A DNA stretch of 64,000 nucleotides, from assembly GCF_048771995.1 (NCBI RefSeq), contig NC_133024.1:59230501-59294500 (forward strand), in the 5' to 3' direction. Both the position numbers and the translations under genes were made by a program. This stretch comes from Taeniopygia guttata. Taxonomy: Eukaryota > Chordata > Aves > Passeriformes > Estrildidae. Shown here piece after piece: positions 48,140-61,690 of the stretch. Below the pieces are notes generated by a model that was not told the origin of the DNA, searched no databases, and saw only the letters and a list, made by a program, of their open reading frames with translations. The number at the start of each line of letters is the position of its first letter. Within the stretch, counting starts at the first letter, position 1.

Positions 48140-51100
48140 GCGCCGCGCATCTCATTAGCGCGCATCCCCCGCCGCGCGCGGCCCGGGCCGGAGCGCCCAC
48201 GCGGAGCGGGCCCGCACGCGCGGGAGCGGGGGGGCAGGCTGGGCCCGCCGGCCCCGGCACGCGCGGTGCCGCAGCAACGGACGGGGATTTCAGATTAAAA
48301 AAAAAAAAAGGAAAAAATAATAATAATTAGCGGCCCCGAGGAGCGGCGGGGAAACCCCGCACGGCCCGGCGGGAGCGCGGGACGAGCCCAGAGGCCGGCC
48401 GTGGCCGCGCCGACACCGCCACCTATCGGCGCGCGGCAGCGGGGAAGTCCCGGTGCCGCCTCCCGCGGCTCATCCGGCAGCCGCACTCCGCCTCCAGCCG
48501 AAATCCGCACAGGTCAGCCCCGCAACGCCGAGCCCGCACCCCGCAGCTCTGCTCGCTTCGCCCATGCCAAGCAGGACAAGTAGGATACCCACACACTGCA
48601 GGTACAACTCCCAGACAGCTACGATCCCCCTTTATCCCTTACACACATCTTATCAGCCCATAAAGTCATTTATGAAAAAAATACTCAGCCACTGATCATC
48701 TACAAACACACATATGACACAAACCTGTGGGTTTCTAGCAAGCCGGCTGATATTATTCTACAGTAAGAGAGAAAATGCCTATTCACTTATTTTTAGGTTG
48801 CACCATAAGGTACTCAGCCTTAAAAGTTGCAGCACATGCATTAATAATTTAGGAAAAGATCCTTCTCCCACCTGTGATGTTTTTCTCAACAAATGTTATG
48901 CTCTCATGTGTCATGGAACACATCAACTACTTCAGTGCCCATCCAAGTGATCTTCTCTACCACTGGCAGCTTAGAAAGAGACCAAAGGCTGAACTAGACC
49001 ACCATGAAATACTGTCACAACCTCTAATACAGCCAACCTCTAAACCCACTTTTTTCTAGACACGCATTTTCAGCATGTCATTATCGCTACTAAGGCAGTC
49101 GTGACACAAAGTATAGACAGTAAGCAGTTTCAGATGGCAACTCTATTCTTGAAGATGGCTGACCTTTTATACACTTTCTAATTGTTTATACTTCTACCTA
49201 ACTATTGGCCACAATAATTCAACATAACACTATTGGTGAAAAGTAACAGTGACTTCAGCTAACTTTCTAAAAATACTTTGTCCAGCTGCAAAGTTCTCTC
49301 CTTATCTTTCTTCAATTTCTCTCTTCTCTAGGTCTCCTTGGTAACAGCCTTGGAGAAAGCTACTTATCAGCTTCTTGCTTCTCAGCTTCTTTAGCTAAAA
49401 GGCCCCTGTTAGCCCCTTCCACATTACATTACTTAAAGGCGCAAAAGAATAAAGTCAAAAACCTCTTCCATTCACTACAGCAAACTTCTCCAATAGCTAC
49501 AAGTCACATACATCACAGGTGCTGCTCTCAGAAAAGCAGGAAAGCCAGGAGGCATGGAATAATCATCTTAAAGCTAAATTTAGCATTTGCGTATCTGCAT
49601 CATCCTTCTTAGTTTATTTATGTTGTCCCAGACTACTATTCTTTCATTCAGTAATACCAGCAGAGTAGTACAAACTAATCCTGTTCACAGGGAGGTCACA
49701 TTTAAGAATAATAATTCCTTACAGCCATTTTCCTGCTACCAGAGAGAGTTCACATCCCACAAGGGCACATGTAGGGAATCTGCACAGGATAGCGCCTAAC
49801 AGGCTGAAAATTAAAGGAAATGTTTTAGAAAAACTCTTCCATGTACTGACTTCCAAACTCATGACAGCAAGTAAACTGAAGCAACATGGGCATCAGGCTC
49901 CATCTTCCCCCGCGAGGGACAAGCACCAGGAACCACGTGCGGTACTGACACCTCCCGCAGCACTTTCTCTGCAAAGGTTACTCACTACACACCAGTGATG
50001 AACCCAGCCGTATAACAGACAGCGTCAGCAGCACATCATCTGTACTGGAATCTGTATCAACTCCTTGACTTGATCTAAATTCATGTTTTATGACATGAAG
50101 GTTGGGCTTCAAAATCAGTAATGTCTCAAGTATTCCTCCCCATGGCAGTTAGCGCAATTAACAAAACTGCAGTTGGACAAAAGCTCTGTAGTTCTTATCA
50201 GAAAAAGGGCAGAGTAGGTGCAAAAACAGGTTAAATCCTATCAGGCTAATCAGGCTCTTATAAAAGAACTTGAAGATAGCAAACTCACAGGCCTATCCTC
50301 AAAACTCCTGCTTTGCTGCTGCAGGACAGACAGCAGACAATTGTATTGGATTTAATTCGTAAGGTAGAAATAAAGTCATGGTTTCATTCCAAGATGGTTC
50401 CTAATTCTGCCAGAACGACTGATAATTATTGAATGCCATTATTCCGTTTACAACAGAAAAATGATACCATTCTCAAACTAAATTAACAACACTGCCATTT
50501 TTAATCTATATTAATCTTCACAAAGAAGAGATAACACATATGATCCTAAATCAAATTCCCACTAAACTCATTAACCATCTTTCATTAACTTCAGTGGGCT
50601 TTTAACAAAATCTGTCATTTATTTTTAGATGCCTACAAGCAGAGTTGTGATTCAACAGAAAGTTGTCAGCTGCGTAAGTAGGACTGCATATTAATATGAA
50701 TTCTGCTTTGCCCACTCTACAGAAAAGCAAACCATAAGTCCCTTTATGGCTGAGAAAGCAGATCATCTAGGAAATAAAAAAAAAAACCCGTTATATAAAT
50801 GACATTTATCTCCAAAATTGGGGTGAAATTTTTTGGGAGGAGGGGACAGCACCACTATATCTGATGTTCTCATTTGAACACCACATCATCTGCCTGACAA
50901 GGACAGACACTGAACTCTTAAGGACTGGGTTTTTGCTGTTGTTTTTAACAAATATCTCATTTATTAAATAAAAAAAAGTACATGGAAGATTTAAGGCAGC
51001 TAGTTCTCCAAACTCAGTTTTCCTCTAGAAGGGTGTCAAGATTACTACTGTGTTACTCAAAACCTTATAACCACATCATTAACAGATAATACGGGATATT

Positions 51101-54100
51101 CGGCTGCTGGAAAGGCTTAAATTCCTGAGAGCAGAGGTGAGAAAGGCTGCAGAATTCTTCAGTTTGAGGCACTCTAGGCGTGCACTGAGTTGGACAAATT
51201 CATGTTAGCACATGCTTTGGAAACCTGCTTATCTACAGAGCACCCCAGGTGTTCACAAACTGCATAAAGTAACAGAAAAAGACTCCAGATGGGCTCCTGA
51301 GAAATCACTAGAGTCTGATACAGCAAACGAGTAGTTCACCAGCATCTTTGATCCTCAAGTAAACTGACTTCTTAAACTGAACATACAAACAGTAGTCAAA
51401 GATTTTTAGCACATGTCACCTTTTGTAATATTTCAGCCCTTAAACGCTGTTCCTCCCACTAAATTATTTCCTCTTGTCTCAATTTACTCATGCTAAGCAC
51501 TTGAAGAAAGTGCTTTTCATCTTAAGCACATAATGAGGTAAACTACAGCACAGAACATTTTGTCTCTATGCAAGTCTGGTTTGTCATATTTCTCCATGTG
51601 TGTTAAAAAGTTCTTTAATTTAAAACATTTATCTTGTAAGTACCTTGTCAGTCTATGCTCCCTTCAGATGACAACATTAAAAGCCCTCAACACGCAGCTT
51701 CTGAACATAAAATAAATCTCATCTTTTGATGATGCTACAAAGATGCCATATCAGAAACCATATTAGAAAAACAGCAATTGCTGTCACAGCACACTTTCAT
51801 CTTATGCTCAGACAGGCTGAGATCTTGCGAACTTCAGCTACAGCTTTCAACTGCAGAATGCAAGTATTGAAGAGGTTAAAAATAAAATCTGCTATTTACT
51901 CAAGTAAAGACTACAGTAATTAAATTCTACCTGACATCTGACTGTGCATTCCACTTGGCATCTAAAAATGGAGAATAAATGGCAGAATACTAATCTGCCT
52001 TAAAATTCATAGATTCAAAATTCTTTGTGTACTGACAGCAACCCTCCCAGCATCCAACTTATGCAAAATTGTGCCAAGCTAATAACTGATAGCAAAAGCT
52101 CTGACTGTACTTTACATCAAGGACTAAAGGTTCATTTATTTCAGTAGGTCATAATTTTTTTCTTCATTTCAGTAAAGGTACATAACTGGAGAAGCTGTCC
52201 AACGAACTTTCTTTCCCACAGTAAATCATAAATATTTTTAACAGACTAAGGACCAAAAAACAACCAAACAAAATAACTCCACCCACACAAGCCCCATCTT
52301 CAGATAGCCTAAATAAAGATCACAAAATCTCAGCCAACTTCCTTTTCCAGCTCGAAACCTTTAGCTAAGATCTTGATTTAAAGAAACCAAGCCACTAAGA
52401 ACTTATAGCTCAGCTCCAAAAGACATGTATTTTATTTCTAGATTGAATTCTACTATTTCAATTTATATACTTCTGCTAAATTGAAAAAGCTCTTTCTACA
52501 AGACAGTACTCTCTCAGTTTTCCTAAATGTGAGCTTTTCCTCCCCCACAGTAATATTATTTGCATCTATAATTTAGTTTATTAGTTTGCTAGAAATTGGG
52601 GTTTAGTTCCAGGAAAAACAGATAAAAGGGAAAGCTATGCAATATGCTAGTTAAATGAAGTGCTGTATTTGTAAATTTTTTTTTTCCAGATGTGCAAGCA
52701 TAACTAAATAAATATTTAGTGGAAAGAATACACACACCCTACTGGGGCTCTGGAAATAACCTGACAGTATCTCTGATCGCAGTGCATACAAAGAAGTATC
52801 ACGCTGTGAGCTCTGCACTAGAGACAGAAGACTGCATTTAAAGCAAGAAGATAACCACGTAAGATCAAAAGAAAAACAAGAAGAGGTTCTCACTGGTTCC
52901 TCTGAGGATATCCTCTTTCTCTTTGACAAGCAACTAATTACCAAGTCAATCCTAGTTATTTTTAATGAGAATTATAATGATTCTACCAATTTTAATGCTG
53001 ACAAAACAAGACATACTGTCTGTAATCAAGTACCTGGATACAGTCAAACAAAGAGATGACCCACTTGTTACCCATCAGAGAGAATCCTGCAGGGAAATAT
53101 GAGCCATCTTAAAGAAATTTGGATGCTTGGAGAGGGATGTAAGGGCATCCCCTTTCCCGAGATCATCCATAGATAACCATCTAGCAATGCAGCTGAGATG
53201 AAGGTCTGTGCTGTGCACATGTCCAATGAGTTTCAAAGTCCCCTCACAGAGCAAGCTAAGGTCTATCATAACTCAAAACCTGAAATTGCATCCAGATGCT
53301 ACTCCACTTCAAATTTAAAGAAGTTATACATTTCAGTAACATGCAGCTTGGGACTCACAGGTTTTCCCGATTTTAGAAACCTTTAAATGAGTAGGTGTGA
53401 AACATTTAACTTTACTACAGGTGAAATTAGCACCCTGAAAATTTTAAGTGAGACATCTGAGCCAGGAATATTTTTTTTCCTCCAGAAAGCTGCACACAAT
53501 GTCACACTGCATGCTGACATTGTCCCCAGGATGGATGTGGGAAAGAAGTTTACTGTCATAAAGCAGCATACATAGAAGAGTGATAAAATGTTACAACCTT
53601 AAAGTTTCACTACCCAAATTTATTTTTCCTTTGTGTGAAATTTGTCTTCAATAATTTAAGAATTAATGCATAAAAAAGTGTTCAATTCCCTGGTCTTCTT
53701 TGTACTTCTCATGTGTAAATGCTTTTCTCAAAGGCAAGAACACCTCGAAGTAAAAACCACTTACACAAGTATGTCATCCCACTTATTCTAACTGTACAAC
53801 AGATTTTCAACCACATACTCCAAAATTAAAGAAGGAGGGAAGGAAAGAGTCACTGGACCATTTTAAGTTACACTTAACATAACAAACATCACAAGTATAT
53901 GGAGTGTTTTGGCACACTGACATGACAAGCATTTGGAAAGATGAAATGCTTTGTATTAAAAAGCATCTCTGACCCAGGGGACAAGCAGCCCAGGAGGAAC
54001 TACAATGGCTGACACCCACCCACCCCAGGTTACCTTCGATAGTACACAATGGCTTTAGTGATCAAATTAAAAAACAGCCATATTAACCTGTAACTAAGAA

Positions 54101-57100
54101 GGGTCATCTTCTATTATTTTTGAATTTGTATTATTTTCTGTTTCCTTAAGGCTGCAGAAAAGCCACACCAGGTCTCATGAAATGGGAAAACTCCGTCTTA
54201 CTGAGTACTGCTAATTGTGGACAGGGGAGATGGAGGATCTTAAGGCCCTTAATCTCCTCTGTCCCCAGCCCCTTATAAAGTTTACACCCATTGTGCCTTT
54301 TTAAACTCCTTAGTCCATTTCTTCCTCTTTTCCCACCTGCTCCCCTGTTTCTAACTGTTATCCTTGAAACTATATTGAAAATCTTGGATCAGCTAATAAT
54401 TTACTCATGCTTATTAAAAAGTATTTATATAGCATTAACAGCTGGTCTACACTTCCCACTGAATATCACTTGTCCTTTGATGGCCATTTTTGGGTACGAC
54501 ACTTGCCTGTGTTTCTCACAGAAGCCTATCACACTAGAAGCCAACTCAGGGTTGCTAGGAAAAAAGCCAGAACCTCTGCAATTTACTAGAGTTGTCCTAT
54601 GGTCTTCAGGAAGCTGGGAATGAAGTTCCCTACCCCAGCTTTTACAGAAATTATTACGAACAGCTGATGAAAAGTACAGAAAGGAAACGTAAGCCCTCAG
54701 TGTGGGAAAGGAGCACCCGGGATGCCGAAACCGATCTGCCGTGAAAGAGGATGAAAATCGGCCACTTCTCAGCTTTTGTGGTGGCAGATCCCTCGTTACC
54801 ACCCTGCTGTGCAGAACCATTTTAAGGTCATTCTGTTCAATAACATTAAACTCCCAACGCTACAACTTGTTTACACGTATAGAAAAATAACGTATAGAAA
54901 AAGACAATAAGCTCAGAGTTCAATGCCACTTTTCTTCCTCAGCAAGTATGTTAAGACAACAGATCTCTATCCAGCTGCCCATTTACACTCCCACAGTTTC
55001 TGTCTCTGCAATCATCAGCAAATGGCTTCACGTGTATCAGCAGTAGCAATGTATAAATAGGTAAATGACTTTAAGATTAACTCCCCTGGCTCCAGTGCAT
55101 GCATATTACACAAATTTGAAATGCCTTATTTCTTAATCTCTGAGTGGTCAAAATACTCTGCTCTAGTAATGCCACAACCCACAGTTTATCGTAATTTGGT
55201 GACTTCCTAAGAAAATACAGGAAAAATTAAAGACCTTCTGTACCATCCAAGAAGAACTGTACTTTAACAGGCTGAATTTACTGTAGCCTATTTAAGGTAT
55301 TTTTCTACATGAACTGAGATTTTCATTTCTAGAAATCAAACCCCATTTACTTCCGTTACCATTCAGGAAAGCATGGAGAGAATTTCCACAAACAAATAAG
55401 AATATTACTGAATTTACTGCACAGTACAGTGTACCCCAAAATCTTACTTTCCTTTAACAGCCACTGAGTTGAGCATTTGTGAGATAATTTCCTGCCTAGC
55501 CTGTACCTTCCCCCCATCTGTGAAAACAAGCATATGAGAGGAATTTGATGAATGCCCATGCTTCAACTCACTAAGTACAGCACTGAGAAACAGGTACAGC
55601 TCAACTCTGGAGTGGGAAAGCACTCCCAGGCTTCTTAATCCAGGCATAGCTTCAATGTTTTAAGAGACACAAATCCTGCTGACTCACAATCGCAGAAATC
55701 CCAGAGTATCTCCATTTACACTCTCCTTGCTGAAGGAATAAACTGTAAAGTGATACTGATATGAAATAGAATACAAGGTACCTGGGAAAGTAGGCAAAAC
55801 TATGAAATGAGGCGTGCTGCAAAACTTAAAAATTACCTAAAGAAGAGATTGATCGAAATTTTAATTTGACTCGACTGCCTTGTGGCTTTATGGATGTATT
55901 GCCTACTTCAACACAACACTTGGTTCTTGAAACCCTGCCACACTGCAAATGAAAGAGAACACAGGTGTGCTGGCTCAGCATATTTTGAACATGTCCCTGG
56001 AGCACCTTCTAGGCCAGAGACTGCAAACAGCTGGCATGGGGCCAGGTCTTCCACAAAAGGCTGTATATCCTGAAGTCCTGGTTCTCCTTCAAATGGGATC
56101 CAGCCTTTCTCAGTACCCTACTGATCCTGCAAAGGAATCTCAGGCAGTAAGAAGCTCTAATATTCCACAGGACATCATCTTCTAGCTTAAAAGCAGCAAG
56201 TACCTTGAGACTGCTGGATCCATGCTGGCCATGCAGGGCACATGCCACTGACATTTAGCTGCCCTTGAGCCAGACATTCTGCAAACAGCAGACTATGTTC
56301 TCTTTATCTTTTAATACACAACTTGCAAAGGAAAGATTGCAGCCTATCATGTCATACTTAATCAGTATCTGGGTAATCGTCTTTATGAAGTGATGGCTAC
56401 ATTTACAAGTGGCACCCTGTTTATGAAGCATTCCTGTCCTCTCCCTAAAACTGCTGATGCATGTTTTTTGGTGGATATCCACCTAAACCATTTAATTAGA
56501 TGTTCAAGCCTCTTTTGTATATATAAGGTCCAAGGCTCATGGATATATTATGTCAGGTACCTAACACTTCTGAAAAACAATTACTTCATCCTTCAGAAAC
56601 CACTACCATCATAATGACACCTTTTACCTCTGTGGCTTAAAACAATTCAAAACAAAACCCAATCCCCACAAAAACAAAACCAAAGTAACTGCAGTATCAG
56701 AAGTCTGAGTAACCCAGTTAGAAATGCATGGAGTCCAAAACAACTCCCAGGAATCGTTTCCTCATTCTTACACAGGGTGTTAGCCCAGTAGCCACTCTTC
56801 TACAGCATCAACACTCTGAGCTGCTACACTACTCTCAATATACAGAAGGAGAGAAAATCCCTACTGCAACACAATTTAAATCCCCTCTTCCAGCTTCCCT
56901 GACAGAGCCAAGGAACCACTGCTGTTCACCAAGCACAGAGGACAGAAGGATCTCTCCCAAAACCCACACGAGGCAACCTCCCATCCAGGGAGGCATGCTT
57001 CCTTCCACACAAGGTACAGAACAGGGGAATACCTTTCTGACTGTTCCCAGCTGCTACTAATTGATAGAGGCCCTCACCAGGTGGACAGTAACATCAATCT

Positions 57101-57596
57101 GCAGCTCAGGTACAAACAATCATGACAATTACAAACAAAAATATTTGTAAGTGAATGTTTGAGTCACAGGGTAGCACTGCTGCCCACTCAGATAGGCTCT
57201 TGACTCAAATTAGTTTGCCCAAAACTGATTTTCAGCTCTATTTCTGAAGAACTAGGCATTTTAAAACAAGTTGTCAATAAACAGAAGCAGGTAGAACAGA
57301 AACATTAAACTGATTCTGAGGCTGGGCGAATTTACTTGTACTGATAGACTGAAAGATGTCAAGGTACTTCAAAGGATCCTTTAAATCCTTGGGAGGACTG
57401 AGATGTGACTTGATTGAAAAATTACCTTTAAATAGAAAAAACACTAGGTTTAAGAGGCTATTAGACTTTTGTTTTATTTCTTCGTATTAGAGTACAACTA
57501 CCTAGTATTTGCCTAATGATGAATTAAAGCCTCTTTTTTAAAAAGAGTAAGAACATTAGCTCATAAATACAGTGAGTTTTCTGTCCCTTGATATCA

Positions 57597-57687
57597 CAAA
57601 ATCATAGGATCATTTAGGTTGGAAAAGACCTTTAAGATCATTGAGTCCAGCTGCAAAACATAACACTGCTAAGTCCACCTGTCAGAG
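57597..57687 (-). mobile_element. CR1 LINE tail
   Basis: AAAATCATAGGATCATTTAG, GGTTGGAAAAGACCTTTAAG and ATCATTGAGTCCAGC form the reverse complement of a CR1 3' end. About 90 bases remain. Confidence 0.85.
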
Positions 57688-60600
57688 ACTAGATGCCTAT
57701 CACTCAGGTATGCTTTCAACAAATTTAAATTACTGAAGTTCTGATAGGGATGACCTAAATATAACAAGACAGATGTTTTCATGCCTGCCTTCAATATTTC
57801 AATGTATTTTAACCAACTACAGCCCACTTTACCCATCCTAAGAATAAACAGATACACCCAGTGCTCCCTCCTTCCAGTTTATGCCACAACCAAAGGCTGA
57901 AGTATCTTCTGACCTCTGTTTATCTCTCCCCACCCTCCCCACTCACATCTTCTGCTCTTCCAATCAAGTTTCAAAAAGAAATATGGAGGATACCACACCA
58001 CCATTCACTCTGTATGAATATGGAAAGATGATGGTGTACATCCAAAGTGGACACAGCCACCTGTCTGCAGTCTGCACTTCACACGAGGCTGGAGCTCCTG
58101 CACATCTATACAATCACCATTTCCAGTTGTCTGGTGCTAGACAGCTCCCCAACAGCACACAGATGTTTGGGATTGCTTTTCCAAAACAACTTGGTGGAGC
58201 TCTAGAGCATAAACTCTGAATCTTGGACTTCATTCTGGCAGCCTTAAAATGCAACACATGCATAAAGTATTTAATTTTATTAAGAGTACAAGTCCTTCTC
58301 AGTACGCTGTAAATTGCCCTTGACCAAGGACTGCAAGAAGGTAAAGATTCACCCAACTGTATCTATATTCTCTAAGTTTTAAATGAGATGCCTGACCCCA
58401 GAATTGCTTCTCTTTCCTCCAGAAAGACACACACAACTGCACCCACTCTCAAATTCGCATCTACACCAGAAAAGGCTAAATGCTTCTTTGTATTTGACCC
58501 GTGCATCCAGCAGGGTCAGTTTTGAGAAAAAACATAGTTACAAGGAATATTAGCCAAGAAAGGCTGCCATTTGCAATTGCCATTTAGCATTTGCTATTTT
58601 TGGTGACAGGACAAGCAGCCAACTTGAATTCACTGAACAATAACCAGGAGAAAAACCAGCATCTCTGCAAGAGAAACTAGAGGAAACAAAGGCAAATAAA
58701 AACTAAATAGCAAGCAGCTTGCAGAGTAAGACTATGGGAGAAACCATCCACATTTTCTGTATAATGCTAACAGATGCAGACTTTGGTTTATGGCTAGAGG
58801 TGCTACATCATGTTCCTGTGTGTATCAGCAAAAGTCAGTCACAACAAAACCTTTTAATAACACAAAAAAGTTAAAGAAAATTACATGTTTACTCCACCAC
58901 ACGTTTTTCATTATACATTCTGTGGAACAGCTTGCTTGATGGTAGGACACAACCTCCTCAATACTACCTTCTTTGTTCAGTAATACATGATACCAATCAC
59001 TGCTGTATACAAGTGCTGCTCACACATAACATAACTGTTCCCATTACATATCAATTGCTGTTATAGAATATTATACTTACCTTAAGCATTCAATTAATTT
59101 ACTCTAATTTTACTGTTAATTTGAAAGTTCAATGTGTTTTCAGAAACTCAATTACTGAAAAAAATTAAAAGTGAGCTTTTAAAAGAAGTTTTCCAATGTA
59201 CAATTTTATATTCTTTAAAGCGACACCATTCACAGAGGAAAGCTGTTCTCCACAGGCAATACCACAAACACAACATGACAAAAATATGAAGTTAAACATA
59301 TTAGTTGATATATGTAAACATTTATATAAGATCAAGGGGTTTCAATTTTAAGGGTGTGGCATAACAAAAGCACCAGTTCAGAGATCAGAAGATAGGAACA
59401 AATTCCATGCTCCCTCCCACAGATGGGTATTTTCCTTCTGCACACAGAAAAACAACTCTGCAACATGAAGAGTCAGGGCATTTTTTCCCTTCACTGTCAT
59501 GAATTTTTAACTCAGCAAAATAATTCTTCCAATTCACCAAGTTACTTGGTATTTATTTTAAACACAAGAAAGAACCACATCAAAATCATGCAGTTCATAT
59601 TTCACTGTAAATATGGAAAAGGAGGTTGCAGAAGACTAAGCTGTATTTCAGTTCTCTCCAAACATTTAACAAGACTGATTAACTAAACTTTTCTTTAATC
59701 ATGTGACAGTACAGAAGACAGTGCATATTATATATGAAAAGTATTTGAATTAATACAAACTTACTTGATAATGAGTTTCAAATCCTATTTTTTCAAATTC
59801 TCTTTTCTTTTAATATTACATTACTTAAGATTTGTAATAACTAGACTAACATTTTTTGAAAAAAATAAATAAAAACACTGTAAGAGCAAACGTTTTATAA
59901 TATGGATTATTTTAAATACTGCAGTAAAGATATTTCAAGGCATGTAGATTTCCACTGAATAAGTAATCAACTCTACATGACAGTACTCTCCACCAGTATG
60001 ATGTTCCTAGCTTGAAATAGTTTCAACAAGTGCCAAGCATCTTGATTTAGAAGTATTAAACATTATTCTGCAAACAGAATAAAGGAACCTCCCCCCAAAA
60101 TTAAACAAGTAAATCAAGTATCTACATATTAAAAAACTTTACAAGTACCTCTTCAGATGGTGTTCCAGTTCCAAGAATAACACTTTCATGATTATTTGGT
60201 CAGGCACTTGTTTCTGGAGAAATCCCACTTTCATTGATGTATCTATTTAGCACCTGCTGATTAGTTTCCCCCAGATGGAGGGTCAGAAGAGATACCTCTC
60301 AGTCCTTGGTGGCTGTAAGATTAGCATTAGCATTCCACTATTAGCTACGGGTCCTGAATTCTGCAGCACTTTAAGAATTGCAAAGCCTTGCCCGTTAAAG
60401 ATTATCCACTTGCTTCAATTCAAAGTTTGCTGAGTTTAATACTGGTTGGTCATGATCAAGAAAAACAAGAAGGGCAAACAGTGACACTACAGATCCTGAG
60501 GTCACATGGTGTTCTGTTACATAAAGCATCAAAAGAGATTAAAATCTTCATGATTACGTTTTCAAATCTCAAACAAATGCATCTTCTCTCAGCACTGCCA

Positions 60601-61434
60601 AATTTGTCAATTCTGAAGCTGATTCAACTTGCTCCTACTTTTTGTGAAGCACATATTAATCACTACAGATAGCTAATTCTGCTTAGAGAAAGGCAGCACA
60701 AATTGTACTGTTTCTCAAATCAAAGTTCTAAGGCTTAATGGCAATTCTAATTAAACACAAAAGTGACAGTAGCTTGTTTGCCAGAAAATACTTTACACAG
60801 ACAAATCCTGTCCATCACTGCTACTTTAAAAAGAACCAGTGATGAAAGCTGAAGACATATATCTAGTTAGTCAGATAAAGATAGCAATTCATCATGTATC
60901 AAGCCAAAATTCAATCAAATACTACATATTCTTCCTCACAGAAACACAGACTGCCATGAGGAGGGTTCTGGTGCACTGTAGTAACTCTCTGCCATGTAAT
61001 GATGAGCCTATATGCATAGATACCATTATCCAACATCGCTTCAACATTTTCCTTCCTTGACCATGTTGAATGCTTTTCAGTAGGAAGATAAGTTGACTAC
61101 CCACAGTACACTGTACAGAAGCAAAGAAGATTAACTTCCTTACTCCACAGGCAAGCTGCAGAGCGAGAGAGAATTCTCACCACAGAAACAGCCAGCTACT
61201 TGCAGTATGTGTGCAGGAACACCCACCACACCAGAGAACATGGGCAATGGTTACATCCTTCCATCAGACCAGGACCACAAAAATGCAGAGACAAAACCAG
61301 AAACCCAACCTAGCAAATGTTACTTGGGCTTACTGCTGACTGCTAAAGTGATGTCAGATGTGTCTCCTCAAGTAGATTTTGCCTTGCAAGAATACAGTGG
61401 AAAGAAACCAAATGGAAAGGCTGAACAAGTTCTT

Positions 61435-61690
61435 AGAATCACAGAATGATCTGGGTTGGAAGGGATCTTAAAGACCATCTAGTTCCATCACCCTGTGATG
61501 GGCAGGGACACTTTCCCCTAGACCAGGTCACTCAAAACCCCATCCAACCTGACCTTGAACACTGCCAGGGATAGGGCATCCACAGCTTCTCTGGGCCTCC
61601 TGTGCTAGTGTCTCACCATTCTCACTGTAAAGAATTGCTTCCTGTTATCTAATCTAAACCTGCCCTCTGTCAGCTGGCTCAGAGCACAGC
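61435..61690 (-). mobile_element. CR1 LINE 3' fragment
   Basis: AGAATCACAGAATGATCTGG, TTGGAAGGGATCTTAAAGAC, CCCCATCCAACCTGACCTTG and GGGCATCCACAGCTTCTCTG are the classic reverse-complement CR1 3' sequence. It is similar to the copy at 28961 and probably the same subfamily group. The 5' boundary fades near 61690. Confidence 0.9.

Larger units (their letters stand above)
46270..48560. promoter_or_regulatory. CpG island over TSC22D1
   Basis: From about 46270 to 48560 the DNA turns abruptly GC- and CpG-rich, in contrast with the AT-rich flanks. The densest parts are 46310-46830 and 47910-48550. It covers the short-isoform promoter, exons 1 and 2 and most of intron 2. Long open frames here on both strands result from the lack of AT-rich stop codons. 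Confidence 0.9.

Noticed and set aside
46576-48330. Several Arg/Ala/Pro-rich frames of 90-220 codons on both strands
   Set aside because: CpG-island composition suppresses stop codons. The frames overlap each other and the real short exons, and show no conserved domain.
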